Assembly (NCBI GenBank): GCA_949299335.1
Contig: CASGAD010000004.1
Span: forward strand, 1 to 61,911
Direction: 5' to 3'
DNA length: 61,911 bases
Source of the DNA: an uncultured bacterium
GTDB taxonomy: Bacteria; Bacillota_I; Bacilli_A; RFN20; CAG-826
The notes beneath the pieces were generated by a model. The model saw nothing but the letters and a program-made list of their open reading frames with translations. It ran no database searches and was not told the DNA's origin. The translations under genes and the position numbers were made by a program. Below are positions 54,509 through 61,911 of the stretch, piece by piece; within the stretch, counting starts at the first letter, position 1; the number at the start of each line of letters is the position of its first letter.

Positions 54509-54679
54509 ATGATTGATTTAACTAATGAAATAAAATTAGGCAAATCTAATAGATATCATATTAGAGTTGCAGTGTGGCAAAAAAGAAATAATAGGATAAT
54601 GCCGAAAAAATTAAAAAGAAAACTTTATGAGGGAACTTATAAGGTGGAGCTTAATAAGAATGATTTAAAAAATCTTTAG
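54509..54679 (+). CDS. Small basic protein, early gene of the element
   Basis: 56 residues, very basic (KKLKRKLYEGTYKVELNKND), no family recognised. ATG 54509 has GGGAG 5 nt upstream; a TTG 12 nt earlier is possible but unneeded. First plus-strand gene after the divergent promoter, so probably expressed early when the XRE repressor is released. Confidence 0.6.
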   Translation: MIDLTNEIKLGKSNRYHIRVAVWQKRNNRIMPKKLKRKLYEGTYKVELNKNDLKNL

Positions 54680-54717
54680 TTTTAAATCATCAGATAAGGT
54701 TGCTAGAAATTATTTTT

Positions 54718-54999
54718 ATGGAGATTAAAAAGAATAGATTTTATTTAAATAAAAAAACAAAACATAATTCTTTCATTCTCAATCCAGGTAATAAAAAATC
54801 AAGTAGCTTAGACTTAACTCATCATCCTTCAAAAAAACATTTAAACGAATATATGAAACTATTAATTAATCCGAATCCTTTAGATAAAAGTGAATCATAT
54901 ATAGGTTTAAAGGAAAGGGAGTTTGAAAATATTCATTATGTTCGTGAAAGAAAAAATCGGATATATTCATTCAGCTCAAAGGAAGTTTGTTCTTCCTAG
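54718..54999 (+). CDS. Small basic protein of unknown function
   Basis: 93 residues starting MEIKKNRFYLNKKTKHNSFI; the frame opens slightly earlier with a TTG at 54700. It is rich in Lys/Arg and Ser, with a C-terminal YVRERKNRIYSFSSKEV. No family recognised. Its final 60 nt are overlapped by another small frame (54938-55042). Confidence 0.6.
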   Translation: MEIKKNRFYLNKKTKHNSFILNPGNKKSSSLDLTHHPSKKHLNEYMKLLINPNPLDKSESYIGLKEREFENIHYVRERKNRIYSFSSKEVCSS

Positions 55000-55042
55000 A
55001 AGTAGAAGAGAAAATAAGAAATTTGGTGTGAAAGGTTGGTGA
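54938..55042 (+). CDS. Possible 34-residue basic protein overlapping the previous gene
   Basis: Frame from ATG 54938 reads MFVKEKIGYIHSAQRKFVLP and ends in a basic segment KKFGVKGW before TGA 55040-55042. It overlaps the end of the preceding gene by 62 nt in another frame. The next gene starts 9 nt later. The protein-like tail suggests it is real or that the two are parts of one frameshifted gene; no SD is obvious. Confidence 0.35.
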   Translation: MFVKEKIGYIHSAQRKFVLPRSRRENKKFGVKGW

Positions 55043-55050
55043 TTATTTAA

Positions 55051-55233
55051 ATGAGATACCGAGTTGTTAATTCTAATGATGACAATGTATTTATGACAAA
55101 TAAATTAAGCGAAGTTAAATGGTTTTTAAAGAATCATTATGTTGGTAGAGGATATGTTTCAAAGGGATATGGCAAAGATTATCAACAAAGATTTATTAGT
55201 AATGGTTTTGTTGATTTAAAAAAATTCAGATGA
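55051..55233 (+). CDS. Small protein of unknown function
   Basis: 60 residues (MRYRVVNSNDDNVFMTNKLS opening), mixed charge, with a Tyr/Gly-rich middle. No SD stronger than GGTGATTA. It is 8 nt after the preceding frame and overlaps the next gene by 4 nt (ATGA), so is probably cotranslated. No family recognised. Confidence 0.55.
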   Translation: MRYRVVNSNDDNVFMTNKLSEVKWFLKNHYVGRGYVSKGYGKDYQQRFISNGFVDLKKFR

Positions 55234-55616
55234 AAAAGAAATTTAAAAGACATTTTAGGATTTATTTAGTTAACAATCATCCGGCTTATATAGTTGATGA
55301 GAGTGGTGATGAGTATGTGTTTCATCGAACTTCTCATAAAAATAAAATAAGCAACAAATCAACGTTTGAAATTAGAGAAAATCCTATTATTGGCGATTTT
55401 AAACCAATGTATATCGCAAAGAGACGACAAACTGAAAAGAAAGGTAGATTTTCGAGAGTTAAATTACCAATTAAAAGAGATGTAAATATAAATTATGAGT
55501 TTATAGATTCAGATTTATTGGACAAAAAAACTCCCTCGAAACAGATTTATCAAAATCGTTCAACTACATCTGGGAGTAAAACTATTAAATCAAAAAGTAA
55601 AAAGGTTGTCAAATAG
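55230..55616 (+). CDS. Basic protein of unknown function
   Basis: 128 residues, strongly basic throughout, starting MKKKFKRHFRIYLVNNHPAY. The tail (TSGSKTIKSKSKKVVK) looks disordered and nucleic-acid-like. Nucleic-acid binding is plausible but only from charge. Confidence 0.6.
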   Translation: MKKKFKRHFRIYLVNNHPAYIVDESGDEYVFHRTSHKNKISNKSTFEIRENPIIGDFKPMYIAKRRQTEKKGRFSRVKLPIKRDVNINYEFIDSDLLDKKTPSKQIYQNRSTTSGSKTIKSKSKKVVK

Positions 55617-55624
55617 GTATTTAT

Positions 55625-55810
55625 ATGAATAAAGGTTATAAGATTTCGCAAAAATATCATTTACGTATGATGAAGAAAGCTGAAAAGAAAGGAAATAAAC
55701 AGCTTGCTTTATATCATAAAGAAATTTATGAAGATCAAATAAAGCATGGCAAAATTGTTGAACGTCCTATTCGTGAAGGCTACTACAAGATAATTTTTAA
55801 GGAACGTTAA
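55625..55810 (+). CDS. Small basic protein of unknown function
   Basis: 61 residues, MNKGYKISQKYHLRMMKKAE start, helical and Lys-rich, then a Tyr/Ile end (YYKIIFKER). Preceded by a gap of 8 nt and followed after 2 nt by the next gene. No family recognised. Confidence 0.6.
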   Translation: MNKGYKISQKYHLRMMKKAEKKGNKQLALYHKEIYEDQIKHGKIVERPIREGYYKIIFKER

Positions 55811-55812
55811 TT

Positions 55813-56073
55813 ATGGATAATAAGAGATTTCATTTTATAGGTTGGTGGAAAAATGGTGATGAAATGTCAATTTGTTCCATTGCGCCGACAAAGAAACAAG
55901 CTTGGATTAATGTTTTAAAAGGTCGTAAAAACGGAAAGTTTAAGTATAAAAAAGGTGATAACTTTCGATTAGTTTATCAAACTGAGGAAGATGTTGAGAA
56001 GATTTATAGAAGGCCTTATAAACACGGTCATACTACTTGGATAGTTGATGGTGATGATATAAAGAGAAATTAA
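55813..56073 (+). CDS. Small protein of unknown function
   Basis: 86 residues with a FHFIGWWKNGDEM start and several aromatic and basic residues (FRLVYQTEEDVEKIYRRPY). No family recognised. Its stop codon lies 1 nt before the first copy of the 26-nt repeat. Confidence 0.6.
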   Translation: MDNKRFHFIGWWKNGDEMSICSIAPTKKQAWINVLKGRKNGKFKYKKGDNFRLVYQTEEDVEKIYRRPYKHGHTTWIVDGDDIKRN

Positions 56074-56074
56074 T

Positions 56075-56100
56075 TGGGTTAGCTTCACCGAAAGAAAGCA
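56075..56100 (+). repeat. Hairpin-forming 26-nt repeat, copy 1
   Basis: Begins TGGGTTAGCTTCACCG and is identical over 26 nt to 56802-56827. GCTTC can pair with GAAAGC, leaving a bulged A and the loop ACCGAAA. It starts 2 nt after a stop codon and ends 6 nt before ATG 56107. Confidence 0.85.
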
Positions 56101-56106
56101 AGAGAT

Positions 56107-56367
56107 ATGAAATATAAGTTAGTAGTTGATAGTGATGAATTACGTTTAATTCATGACTGTATTAGTTATACATACACAGAAGGATCATTATTAAAGTCCT
56201 ACAGTGTAACTGAATTTATTAATTTAATGGACATTGTTGCTAATGCTTCTTTAGAAAATTATCAAGAAGCATATGACTTTGTAAAGTCAGTTGTTGGAAA
56301 CGATGTTTCCAGGCTTAGCAAAGAGTCTGTTGTTAAATTATTTGATTCTTTTAAAAAAGGAGGTTGA
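56107..56367 (+). CDS. Small acidic/helical protein of unknown function
   Basis: 86 residues, starting MKYKLVVDSDELRLIHDCIS. Unlike its neighbours it is not strongly basic and looks alpha-helical. No family recognised. It lies 6 nt after the 26-nt hairpin repeat, whose 3' end AGAAAGCAAGAG may act as its ribosome binding site. Confidence 0.6.
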   Translation: MKYKLVVDSDELRLIHDCISYTYTEGSLLKSYSVTEFINLMDIVANASLENYQEAYDFVKSVVGNDVSRLSKESVVKLFDSFKKGG

Positions 56368-56438
56368 TAAGATCCAGGGAATAGTCATGTGTGATTGGTC
56401 TTCGTTATTTATAAATAAACTGTTAAGGATTAGTAATT

Positions 56439-56801
56439 ATGAAATTTAAACATTCTTATAAATTCAAAGATTTACCTGAGGATAATCAATGCAAGTTTTG
56501 CGTAGATTCTGCTATTAACAATTATAAAAAGTTTAAGAAAACTTTTAAAAAGCGTTATCCAGATTATGACAAAGCTACTAAAGAATTAAAAGAAAATTAT
56601 GATTTCTATAATTCTTTTATTCAGAGTTGTTATCATTCAATGTTTCGTTCTAAAGCTATAAAAAAGGGCGATAAATTGAGTAAACATTATCATGATAACT
56701 GTTGTTTATTTATAGATTATGTAAAAAGGCCATTAAGTAATGAAGAAAAGAAACTTTGCTATGAAAAAGCGAAGGAAATGTCAAAATTTGACAAAAGTTA
56801 A
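56439..56801 (+). CDS. Cys/His-containing basic protein of unknown function
   Basis: 120 residues with CKFC near residue 19, an isolated Cys-x-x-x-His (SCYHS), HYHDNCCLF and a late Cys. The mixture could bind a metal ion, though no standard zinc-ribbon spacing is complete. The protein is helical and Lys-rich. Stop codon TAA lies directly before the second 26-nt repeat copy. Confidence 0.6.
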   Translation: MKFKHSYKFKDLPEDNQCKFCVDSAINNYKKFKKTFKKRYPDYDKATKELKENYDFYNSFIQSCYHSMFRSKAIKKGDKLSKHYHDNCCLFIDYVKRPLSNEEKKLCYEKAKEMSKFDKS

Positions 56802-56827
56802 TGGGTTAGCTTCACCGAAAGAAAGCA
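56802..56827 (+). repeat. Hairpin-forming 26-nt repeat, copy 2
   Basis: Identical to 56075-56100. It starts at the base after the stop codon of the preceding gene and ends 18 nt before ATG 56846, just upstream of the SD TGGAGG. Confidence 0.85.
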
Positions 56828-56845
56828 TTTTGGAGGTTTAAAAAA

Positions 56846-57307
56846 ATGGAAAATAAAGTATTTAAAAAATTAAATGAATTAAATAATGAAGATTGCAAGA
56901 ATCTTGAAGTCGTTAAGGTTGAATTACGTCATAATGTTTCAAAAGATTATGGACATACTTATTCTTGTGAAATGTTAGTTGGTCCATATCATGTAAAATT
57001 TAGAAAAAACTTTAGCGAGCTAAATTATTACTCAATTTTAATTGCTCAAAAGGACATTAAAGAAGGTAGTTTAGTCACTGTTAATGCTTATCGTAGATGG
57101 ACTAAGGGAATGGCCAAAAATGGTAAAGAATACCATCAAGTTCAGTTAATTTTTGGAAAAGATACATTTTTAACAAGAATGATAAGTGATTCTGAGTTAT
57201 CGTTATTTAATGATTTTATAAAACGTAAAATGATTAAAGAAATCGAGTGGGTAGAAGTACCTGCAAATATTGGTGTTGATGAGGAGGTTATTAGTTTAGA
57301 CGAATAA
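56846..57307 (+). CDS. Beta-rich protein, possibly ssDNA-binding
   Basis: 153 residues. The centre (YSCEMLVGPYHVKFRKNFS, SLVTVNAYRRWTKGMAKNG, KEYHQVQLIFGK) looks like a beta-barrel with basic and aromatic surface residues, as in OB-fold or gene V-type ssDNA-binding proteins; the tail is acidic (DEEVISLDE), a common SSB feature. This is a weak structural guess. A good SD TGGAGG precedes ATG 56846. Confidence 0.55.
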   Translation: MENKVFKKLNELNNEDCKNLEVVKVELRHNVSKDYGHTYSCEMLVGPYHVKFRKNFSELNYYSILIAQKDIKEGSLVTVNAYRRWTKGMAKNGKEYHQVQLIFGKDTFLTRMISDSELSLFNDFIKRKMIKEIEWVEVPANIGVDEEVISLDE

Positions 57308-57317
57308 CCCTTTTGCT

Positions 57318-57542
57318 ATGAGTAAAAGAAATTATTTAGCAGGAAAAAAATACGGATTATATTACAAAGATCTTTCTTTGGATGAAAAGGTAAAGATTAG
57401 AGATCGTTATTTACGTAAAACTAAAAATATTGAAATTAATAATACGTTTTTAAGGGCTAATCAAATTGAAAATCGTATTGATTTCTATTGTGGGGTTATT
57501 GATTATCTAAATAAAGTTATAAAAGATGAAAAAAAAGACTAG
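57318..57542 (+). CDS. Small basic helical protein of unknown function
   Basis: 74 residues, starting MSKRNYLAGKKYGLYYKDLS, Lys/Arg-rich and predicted helical. Its end overlaps the following secreted protein gene by 17 nt. No family recognised. Confidence 0.55.
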   Translation: MSKRNYLAGKKYGLYYKDLSLDEKVKIRDRYLRKTKNIEINNTFLRANQIENRIDFYCGVIDYLNKVIKDEKKD

Positions 57543-58824
57543 AGGAGTTTTATTGTGTGTTGCATCACTACTTATTTTAGGAAGTGCTGTAGCTGTTGTT
57601 GGAGTTGGTTCAAATGGCTTTAAAAATTGGGACACTTCTACTTGGTTTAAGGATGCTTTTAGTGGTGTTCAAATTGAAAGTAAAGTTTTTGAATACGATG
57701 GGGAGAATAAAGTTTTAGACATTGTTGTTCCAGAAAATGCAACTTATGAATTAACAATTACTAATTCAAATAACGAAATTGTAGATTCTTGCATTGAGAT
57801 TGGAATTTATAATTACAAAGTTGTTGTTAAAATTGGTGATTTGACTAAAGAATATAATGCAACATTAGAAATTGTCGAAAATTTAAATGAGGTTACTGAG
57901 GAAACAATAGTTAATGTTTCAAATGTAAATGGACTTAGATTTGTACAAAAAGCTGCTGTTAATAATGGGGATGGAACGTTTACTGAAACAATTACATATA
58001 CAACAAATGGGGATGTAACTAATAATTTTTATGTAACTTTAGCTTGGTCTCAAGATTATGTTGATGATGTTTATAATTATTATTCTGTTGATTTAAGCTT
58101 AGAAAGTAAAACTATAAGTATAACCAATAAGAAGGCTTGTCCTAAACAAGCTACTTTGAAAATCGTACATAATGATGATCCATCTATTAATGCTAGTTTA
58201 ACTATCGATTATAAAGTTAAAAAATTATCCAGTGCATCTATTACTATTAGTGGTGGTGAAAATTCTATTTTGCAAGATGGATTGAATTTAGTTCCTTCTA
58301 TCACTGCTCCTACTTATAGTGTCGGATCAATAGATATTGCTCGTGAAAGTGAAAATTTTTCAGTTAGTGGTAATATGAATTGGGCATCTGCAAGTGGTTA
58401 TTCAGGAGTCGGTCAAATTTTATCTCTTTCGACAGAGTTATACACTGCATATAGTGATTACAAATATAAAGGTACTAATTATGATTCATCTACTGATTTA
58501 TTAAAAGCTATGCAAAGCGAGATAACTAACGCTTTTAATTCTATTTATTCTCTTAGTGATAAAACTATTTCTTTTAATTTTTCTGCTTTAAAAGAAGCAT
58601 TAACTTATCAATATTCTTATAAAACATTTACGATTAACTATTCTAACGCAAATTTATATAGTGAATTTATAAATGAATTTAGCACATTGTGTTCGTCTCG
58701 AGGGAGTTCATATCGAGTAACTTTTAGTGCTTATGGTGTTAATAAATCGATTGATTTTAAAAATCTTTCTATGACTACTTTAAGTGGTGGTATTTCCTTA
58801 GATAACGAAAGTATTGTTTTTTAA
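57526..58824 (+). CDS. Secreted or N-anchored protein with Ig-like domain
   Basis: 432 residues. A Lys-rich N-terminus and hydrophobic stretch VLLCVASLLILGSAVAVVGVG act as signal or anchor. Residues about 45-110 (VFEYDGENKVLDIVVPE ... GDLTKEYNATLEIVE) look like a MBG/Ig-like beta-sandwich, then Ser/Thr-rich beta repeats follow. There is no C-terminal membrane helix or sortase LPxTG motif. First of five envelope-directed genes; could be a virion, pilus or surface protein. The ATG overlaps the previous gene. Confidence 0.65.
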   Translation: MKKKTRGVLLCVASLLILGSAVAVVGVGSNGFKNWDTSTWFKDAFSGVQIESKVFEYDGENKVLDIVVPENATYELTITNSNNEIVDSCIEIGIYNYKVVVKIGDLTKEYNATLEIVENLNEVTEETIVNVSNVNGLRFVQKAAVNNGDGTFTETITYTTNGDVTNNFYVTLAWSQDYVDDVYNYYSVDLSLESKTISITNKKACPKQATLKIVHNDDPSINASLTIDYKVKKLSSASITISGGENSILQDGLNLVPSITAPTYSVGSIDIARESENFSVSGNMNWASASGYSGVGQILSLSTELYTAYSDYKYKGTNYDSSTDLLKAMQSEITNAFNSIYSLSDKTISFNFSALKEALTYQYSYKTFTINYSNANLYSEFINEFSTLCSSRGSSYRVTFSAYGVNKSIDFKNLSMTTLSGGISLDNESIVF

Positions 58825-58845
58825 ATTTTATGGCTGAGGTTTTTT

Positions 58846-59409
58846 ATGCAAATTAAAAGTTTTAAAAAGTATTTTATTGGTATTACTTCAGCCATAATTT
58901 TATTTGGAATAGGTATTACATTTATATATTTATGGAAATCATCTAATGGTTTTAATAAAAATTTAGTTGGTTTTTATTTAAAATCTGATGATGAAAAATT
59001 ATATTTATATGATCAAAATATTACTTTTGATAGTAATAAAGAATATTGTTTCGAAATTATAGAAACATTAAATAATAATAGTTCATATGATGTTAATTTT
59101 GAAATATATAATGATTTTACATTTGAATACGAATCTATAATATATAAGTTTTCAGACCTTGCTGTAGATTTGAATGAAATTTTTAATTTAAAAATTGATG
59201 GAAAGAAATTTTATTTTTCAACTTATTATGATATTAATGACATTATTAGTTATAGCTTTGGTAATAATATTGTTATTGATGAATTAGCACTTGATGAATA
59301 TTATTTTAAATTTTCTGTTAAATCAAATAGTTCATATTTAGAATTTCCGTTTAATTATAAAATTCCTTTAGTTGAGATTAATTTAGATATTCCCGGGGTT
59401 ATATTTTGA
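58846..59409 (+). CDS. N-anchored extracytoplasmic protein
   Basis: 187 residues. One N-terminal membrane helix (YFIGITSAIILFGIGITFIYL) is followed by a beta-rich acidic extracytoplasmic domain. No family recognised. GAGG lies a few nt before ATG 58846. Its TGA stop overlaps the following TTG start, so the two are likely cotranslated. Confidence 0.62.
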   Translation: MQIKSFKKYFIGITSAIILFGIGITFIYLWKSSNGFNKNLVGFYLKSDDEKLYLYDQNITFDSNKEYCFEIIETLNNNSSYDVNFEIYNDFTFEYESIIYKFSDLAVDLNEIFNLKIDGKKFYFSTYYDINDIISYSFGNNIVIDELALDEYYFKFSVKSNSSYLEFPFNYKIPLVEINLDIPGVIF

Positions 59410-60809
59410 AAAATTTAATTTTGTTATCATTAATTAGTTTAAATTTTGTGAGCACTTATAATTCGAAAGATTATATTTTAAGTGAGTTAAAACAAGATAT
59501 TAAATTTGATGAAAATTCTTTTATTATTGATAAAAATTGTGCATTACATGAAGATTTTCAAGGAATTTTATTATATGAGCATTCTGATAATGATTTAATT
59601 TTTTACTTATTTAATCAAGCTGGTTTCGGTCTTTTAAATACAGATAATTGTAGAATTTTAATGTCATATAATGATTCAATTTATAATCATTATTCATTAG
59701 AGTTTTTAGGTAACTCAAACGACTTAAAGTTTTATAAATTTAAAATTAAAGATTTCTATGTCGATTATTCAATTAGCGAACGTACTTATAACATTGTAGA
59801 GTTTGAAATTAAGCAAGAAAGAGTTTTTGAAGGTGATAATGCTATTGGTGTTAAAGCTATTGATAACTATTATTCGTGTGATATCAGTCAAGAATATACT
59901 TATATAGATAATTCATATTCTATGAATGAATTAAAAACTTTAACTATCGATGTAAATGCTGATTATTTTAGAGTACCAGGTTCAAAAAATAATTATCCTA
60001 ATTTTGAAATAGTTCAAACTGATATTTTCTATATTTATTTCCTAATGCCTACTAATTATGGTGATTTAATTAGTATTGATATTGAGTGGTATGAAAATTT
60101 CGAGCATTATAGAGGCTATAATTCGAGTGATCCATTTTATGAACCAGAGGATTATTATGATTCTTATATTAATAAATATGTGAGAAAAATTATTAGTGAA
60201 GATGATAATACTTCATTAGATGCAAATAGTTTTTACTTCTTCAATCCTGCTAATTGGTTTGTTGGTGGGTCTAAAGGATATGACCTAAAAAATCTACAAT
60301 CTTTTGCTTTAAATGATTTGGATGAATTGAACAATAAAGAAAACAATTATTGCTTAACTAATAATTCCATTAATTTCATTAAAGAAAACTTAGCTAATTT
60401 GCAAACTGTTCCTTACGTCATAAGATTTGATGCAAAAGATTTTTGCCGTAGAGATTACTCAGTTGTTGGGGAATTTGGTGTTTTAGAATTTTATTACGAG
60501 ATAAAAAGATTTTATATGACTGATGTAGATGTGATTACTTGTACATTTAACAAAAATGGGGAAGTATATATTTTGCCGGTTGTTTCTAATACTAATAATA
60601 TAACGACAGGTGATAATATCGTGCCTAATAATGAATACTTGGCTTTAATTAAAAAGATAATTTTTATAGCTCTTATTATAATTTGTTTTATCTTATTATT
60701 ACCTATTATTCCTGCATTAATTAATTTAATAATTTTTATTATTTCTTTACCTTTTAGATTTATTAAACGGATTATTAAAACTTTTAAAAAGGAAAAGAAA
60801 GATGGATAA
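59406..60809 (+). CDS. Secreted protein with C-terminal membrane anchor
   Basis: 467 residues. N-terminal signal-like MKNLILLSLISLNFVSTYNS, a long beta-rich extracytoplasmic region, and near the end two close hydrophobic segments (IIFIALIIICFILLLPIIPA and LINLIIFIISLPF) followed by a basic tail. The TTG start (59406) has GGGG 7 nt upstream and overlaps the previous stop. This N-secreted, C-anchored architecture is that of filamentous-phage minor coat proteins (pIII-like) but also of other surface proteins. Confidence 0.62.
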   Translation: MKNLILLSLISLNFVSTYNSKDYILSELKQDIKFDENSFIIDKNCALHEDFQGILLYEHSDNDLIFYLFNQAGFGLLNTDNCRILMSYNDSIYNHYSLEFLGNSNDLKFYKFKIKDFYVDYSISERTYNIVEFEIKQERVFEGDNAIGVKAIDNYYSCDISQEYTYIDNSYSMNELKTLTIDVNADYFRVPGSKNNYPNFEIVQTDIFYIYFLMPTNYGDLISIDIEWYENFEHYRGYNSSDPFYEPEDYYDSYINKYVRKIISEDDNTSLDANSFYFFNPANWFVGGSKGYDLKNLQSFALNDLDELNNKENNYCLTNNSINFIKENLANLQTVPYVIRFDAKDFCRRDYSVVGEFGVLEFYYEIKRFYMTDVDVITCTFNKNGEVYILPVVSNTNNITTGDNIVPNNEYLALIKKIIFIALIIICFILLLPIIPALINLIIFIISLPFRFIKRIIKTFKKEKKDG

Positions 60810-60871
60810 ATTCAAATGGTTCTTTTATAGAAATAATTAAAAATAAATAATTTTATTGGAGGGCTAGCATA

Positions 60872-61246
60872 ATGAATAATAAATCTAATGTAATAAAATT
60901 GAGTTTATGTATCTTAATTTTAATTTCTTTTATTTATTTTATTTATTATGCTTTTGCCCCCTTTTTTATTTATTGTAGCTCTAAAGATACATCTATAGAT
61001 TTTCTAATTAATAATGTTTATCTCTGCGATTCTGATAAGAGAGGTATTCTCATTGAAAGTGATAGCAAAATGAGATTATTTGATTATGAAGGAAAGGCAC
61101 CTGATATTTTTATTAATAAGGAAACTTTTTATACGTTTAATTATTTAGATGGAATTTTTATTACATCTGAATCTAAATATTTTGTTTATGGGAGTGATTT
61201 CCTTTATGAAGAAAATACAAAAGTTCTCTATAAAAAGTTTAATTAA
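60872..61246 (+). CDS. Small membrane-anchored protein
   Basis: 124 residues. An N-terminal helix (LSLCILILISFIYFIYYAFAPFF) is followed by a short extracytoplasmic domain. A strong SD TTGGAGG precedes ATG 60872. Its last 41 nt overlap the next gene. No family recognised. Confidence 0.6.
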   Translation: MNNKSNVIKLSLCILILISFIYFIYYAFAPFFIYCSSKDTSIDFLINNVYLCDSDKRGILIESDSKMRLFDYEGKAPDIFINKETFYTFNYLDGIFITSESKYFVYGSDFLYEENTKVLYKKFN

Positions 61247-61859
61247 GAATAATTTATTTTTAATTATTAATTTATTTATTATTTTAATATTAACTATAAT
61301 TCTTAGTTGTTTTTTTAGCTCTTCATATAGACATGCTTATTTTTCTATTAAATATTTTATAGATTCTTTTAAATGTTATTTTGCTGCTGTTTTTAGAATT
61401 GAATTTTCTAATGAAGTATATACGACTTATGATTATATCGTAGATTTGAATCATGGTAATATTGCTAGCCCTTTTTTAAATTCTGTTGAATTTTATTTAC
61501 CAGTTAATTTTGATGATATAAACATTTATATTAAAGCAAGTTGGTTTACTTTTTGGAATTTTGAAAATTTTAAAAGCAGCTTTAATTTTATTTTTAATAT
61601 ACTTGAATATTTTAATATTGTTTTTTTAATTGTTGTTCTTTCTTTTACATTGTTGTTGATTGTTGACTCTTTGTATTTTTCTGAAAAGAAAAGTAATGTT
61701 GATGGTTTTACTCGAGGATCTAATTTTTATTTCTTAATTAATCGTAAGTTTTTTAAGTTTAGATTGTTCGTTGGAAAGAGGAAAATAAAAATAACCATAA
61801 TGAGGAATTTAAATACGCCAATATTGGTAACTAAATTTCAATATTGTATAAACTTATAA
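61206..61859 (+). CDS. Two-helix membrane protein
   Basis: 217 residues from ATG 61206 (MKKIQKFSIKSLIKNNLFL). The frame extends to 61149 but that part overlaps the previous gene. Two hydrophobic segments, LIINLFIILILTIILSCFF near the N-terminus and FNIVFLIVVLSFTLLLIVDSLYF about 140 residues later, bracket an extracytoplasmic aromatic-rich region; a basic C-terminus is cytosolic. No family recognised. Confidence 0.58.
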   Translation: MKKIQKFSIKSLIKNNLFLIINLFIILILTIILSCFFSSSYRHAYFSIKYFIDSFKCYFAAVFRIEFSNEVYTTYDYIVDLNHGNIASPFLNSVEFYLPVNFDDINIYIKASWFTFWNFENFKSSFNFIFNILEYFNIVFLIVVLSFTLLLIVDSLYFSEKKSNVDGFTRGSNFYFLINRKFFKFRLFVGKRKIKITIMRNLNTPILVTKFQYCINL

Positions 61860-61878
61860 AAAGAAAGGTTATACAAGA

Positions 61879-61911
61879 ATGAAATATGATATAGAAAGTG
61901 CCATATCAAGA
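61879..61911 (+). CDS. Start of a further gene, cut by the window edge
   Basis: ATG 61879 with AAGAAAGG 11 nt upstream begins MKYDIESAISR and is open to the window edge. Too short to identify. In a filamentous-phage order a morphogenesis ATPase or structural gene could be expected here, but nothing yet shows this. Confidence 0.5.
   Translation, partial: MKYDIESAISR

Overview
The window is AT-rich DNA that reads cleanly with the standard bacterial code: TGA is a real stop (for example at the end of rpe) and Trp is TGG. Strong AGGAGG-type ribosome binding sites, EzrA, a Stp/kinase pair, GlgC/GlgD/GlgA, an ECF S-component, r-protein leader RNAs and CCA-encoding tRNAs point to a low-GC Bacillota. 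The small, compact, gene-reduced character suggests an uncultured Bacilli lineage near RF39, Erysipelotrichales or Acholeplasmatales; this is an inference from gene content only.

Layout. 1-230 is the 5' end of an IS30-like transposase. 303-8943 is a Bacilli housekeeping run (gmk, priA, a degenerate rsmB-like gene, rlmN, stp, a kinase without PASTA domains, rpe). 9295-15516 holds a PH-like membrane protein and a JetA/JetB/JetC (MksF/E/B-like) SMC condensin operon with no JetD. 15564-19255 is the glycogen operon glgC-glgD-glgA. 19552-31639 carries leuS, coaX with a pantothenate-type ECF S-component, a PepV-like dipeptidase, trmB, ytpR, a LacI-type regulator, an extended apt, tyrS, a DJ-1-like protein and an aldo/keto reductase. 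A five-tRNA operon follows (Ala, Met, Ile2-like, Ser, initiator Met), then a short-chain dehydrogenase, a broken MATE transporter, an envelope operon (GT2, PlsC-like, membrane Nudix), tRNA-Thr, a DUF368 flippase-type protein, rpsD with a structured leader, ezrA-nifS-thiI, a broken GH31 glycosidase, and infC-rpmI-rplT with an attenuator and an ATA start codon.

From about 53 kb to the end the character changes. Two XRE repressors flank a possible nuclease-fold protein on the minus strand. Facing them across overlapping divergent promoters with repeated operator half-sites are about ten short, mostly basic proteins of no recognised family. Then come five consecutive secreted or membrane proteins, and an open reading frame that runs off the window. 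An identical 26-nt hairpin-forming sequence sits just before two of the small genes. I read this as the left part of an integrated mobile element, possibly a filamentous (inovirus-like) prophage, but no replication, ATPase or integrase gene is inside the window to prove it. This is the best candidate for an undescribed system.

Other notable points: an RsmB relative lacking its SAM-binding and catalytic motifs, a likely leaderless gmk mRNA, an L20-type attenuator, an initiator tRNA with C at position 55, and several frameshifted accessory genes beside intact long essential genes.
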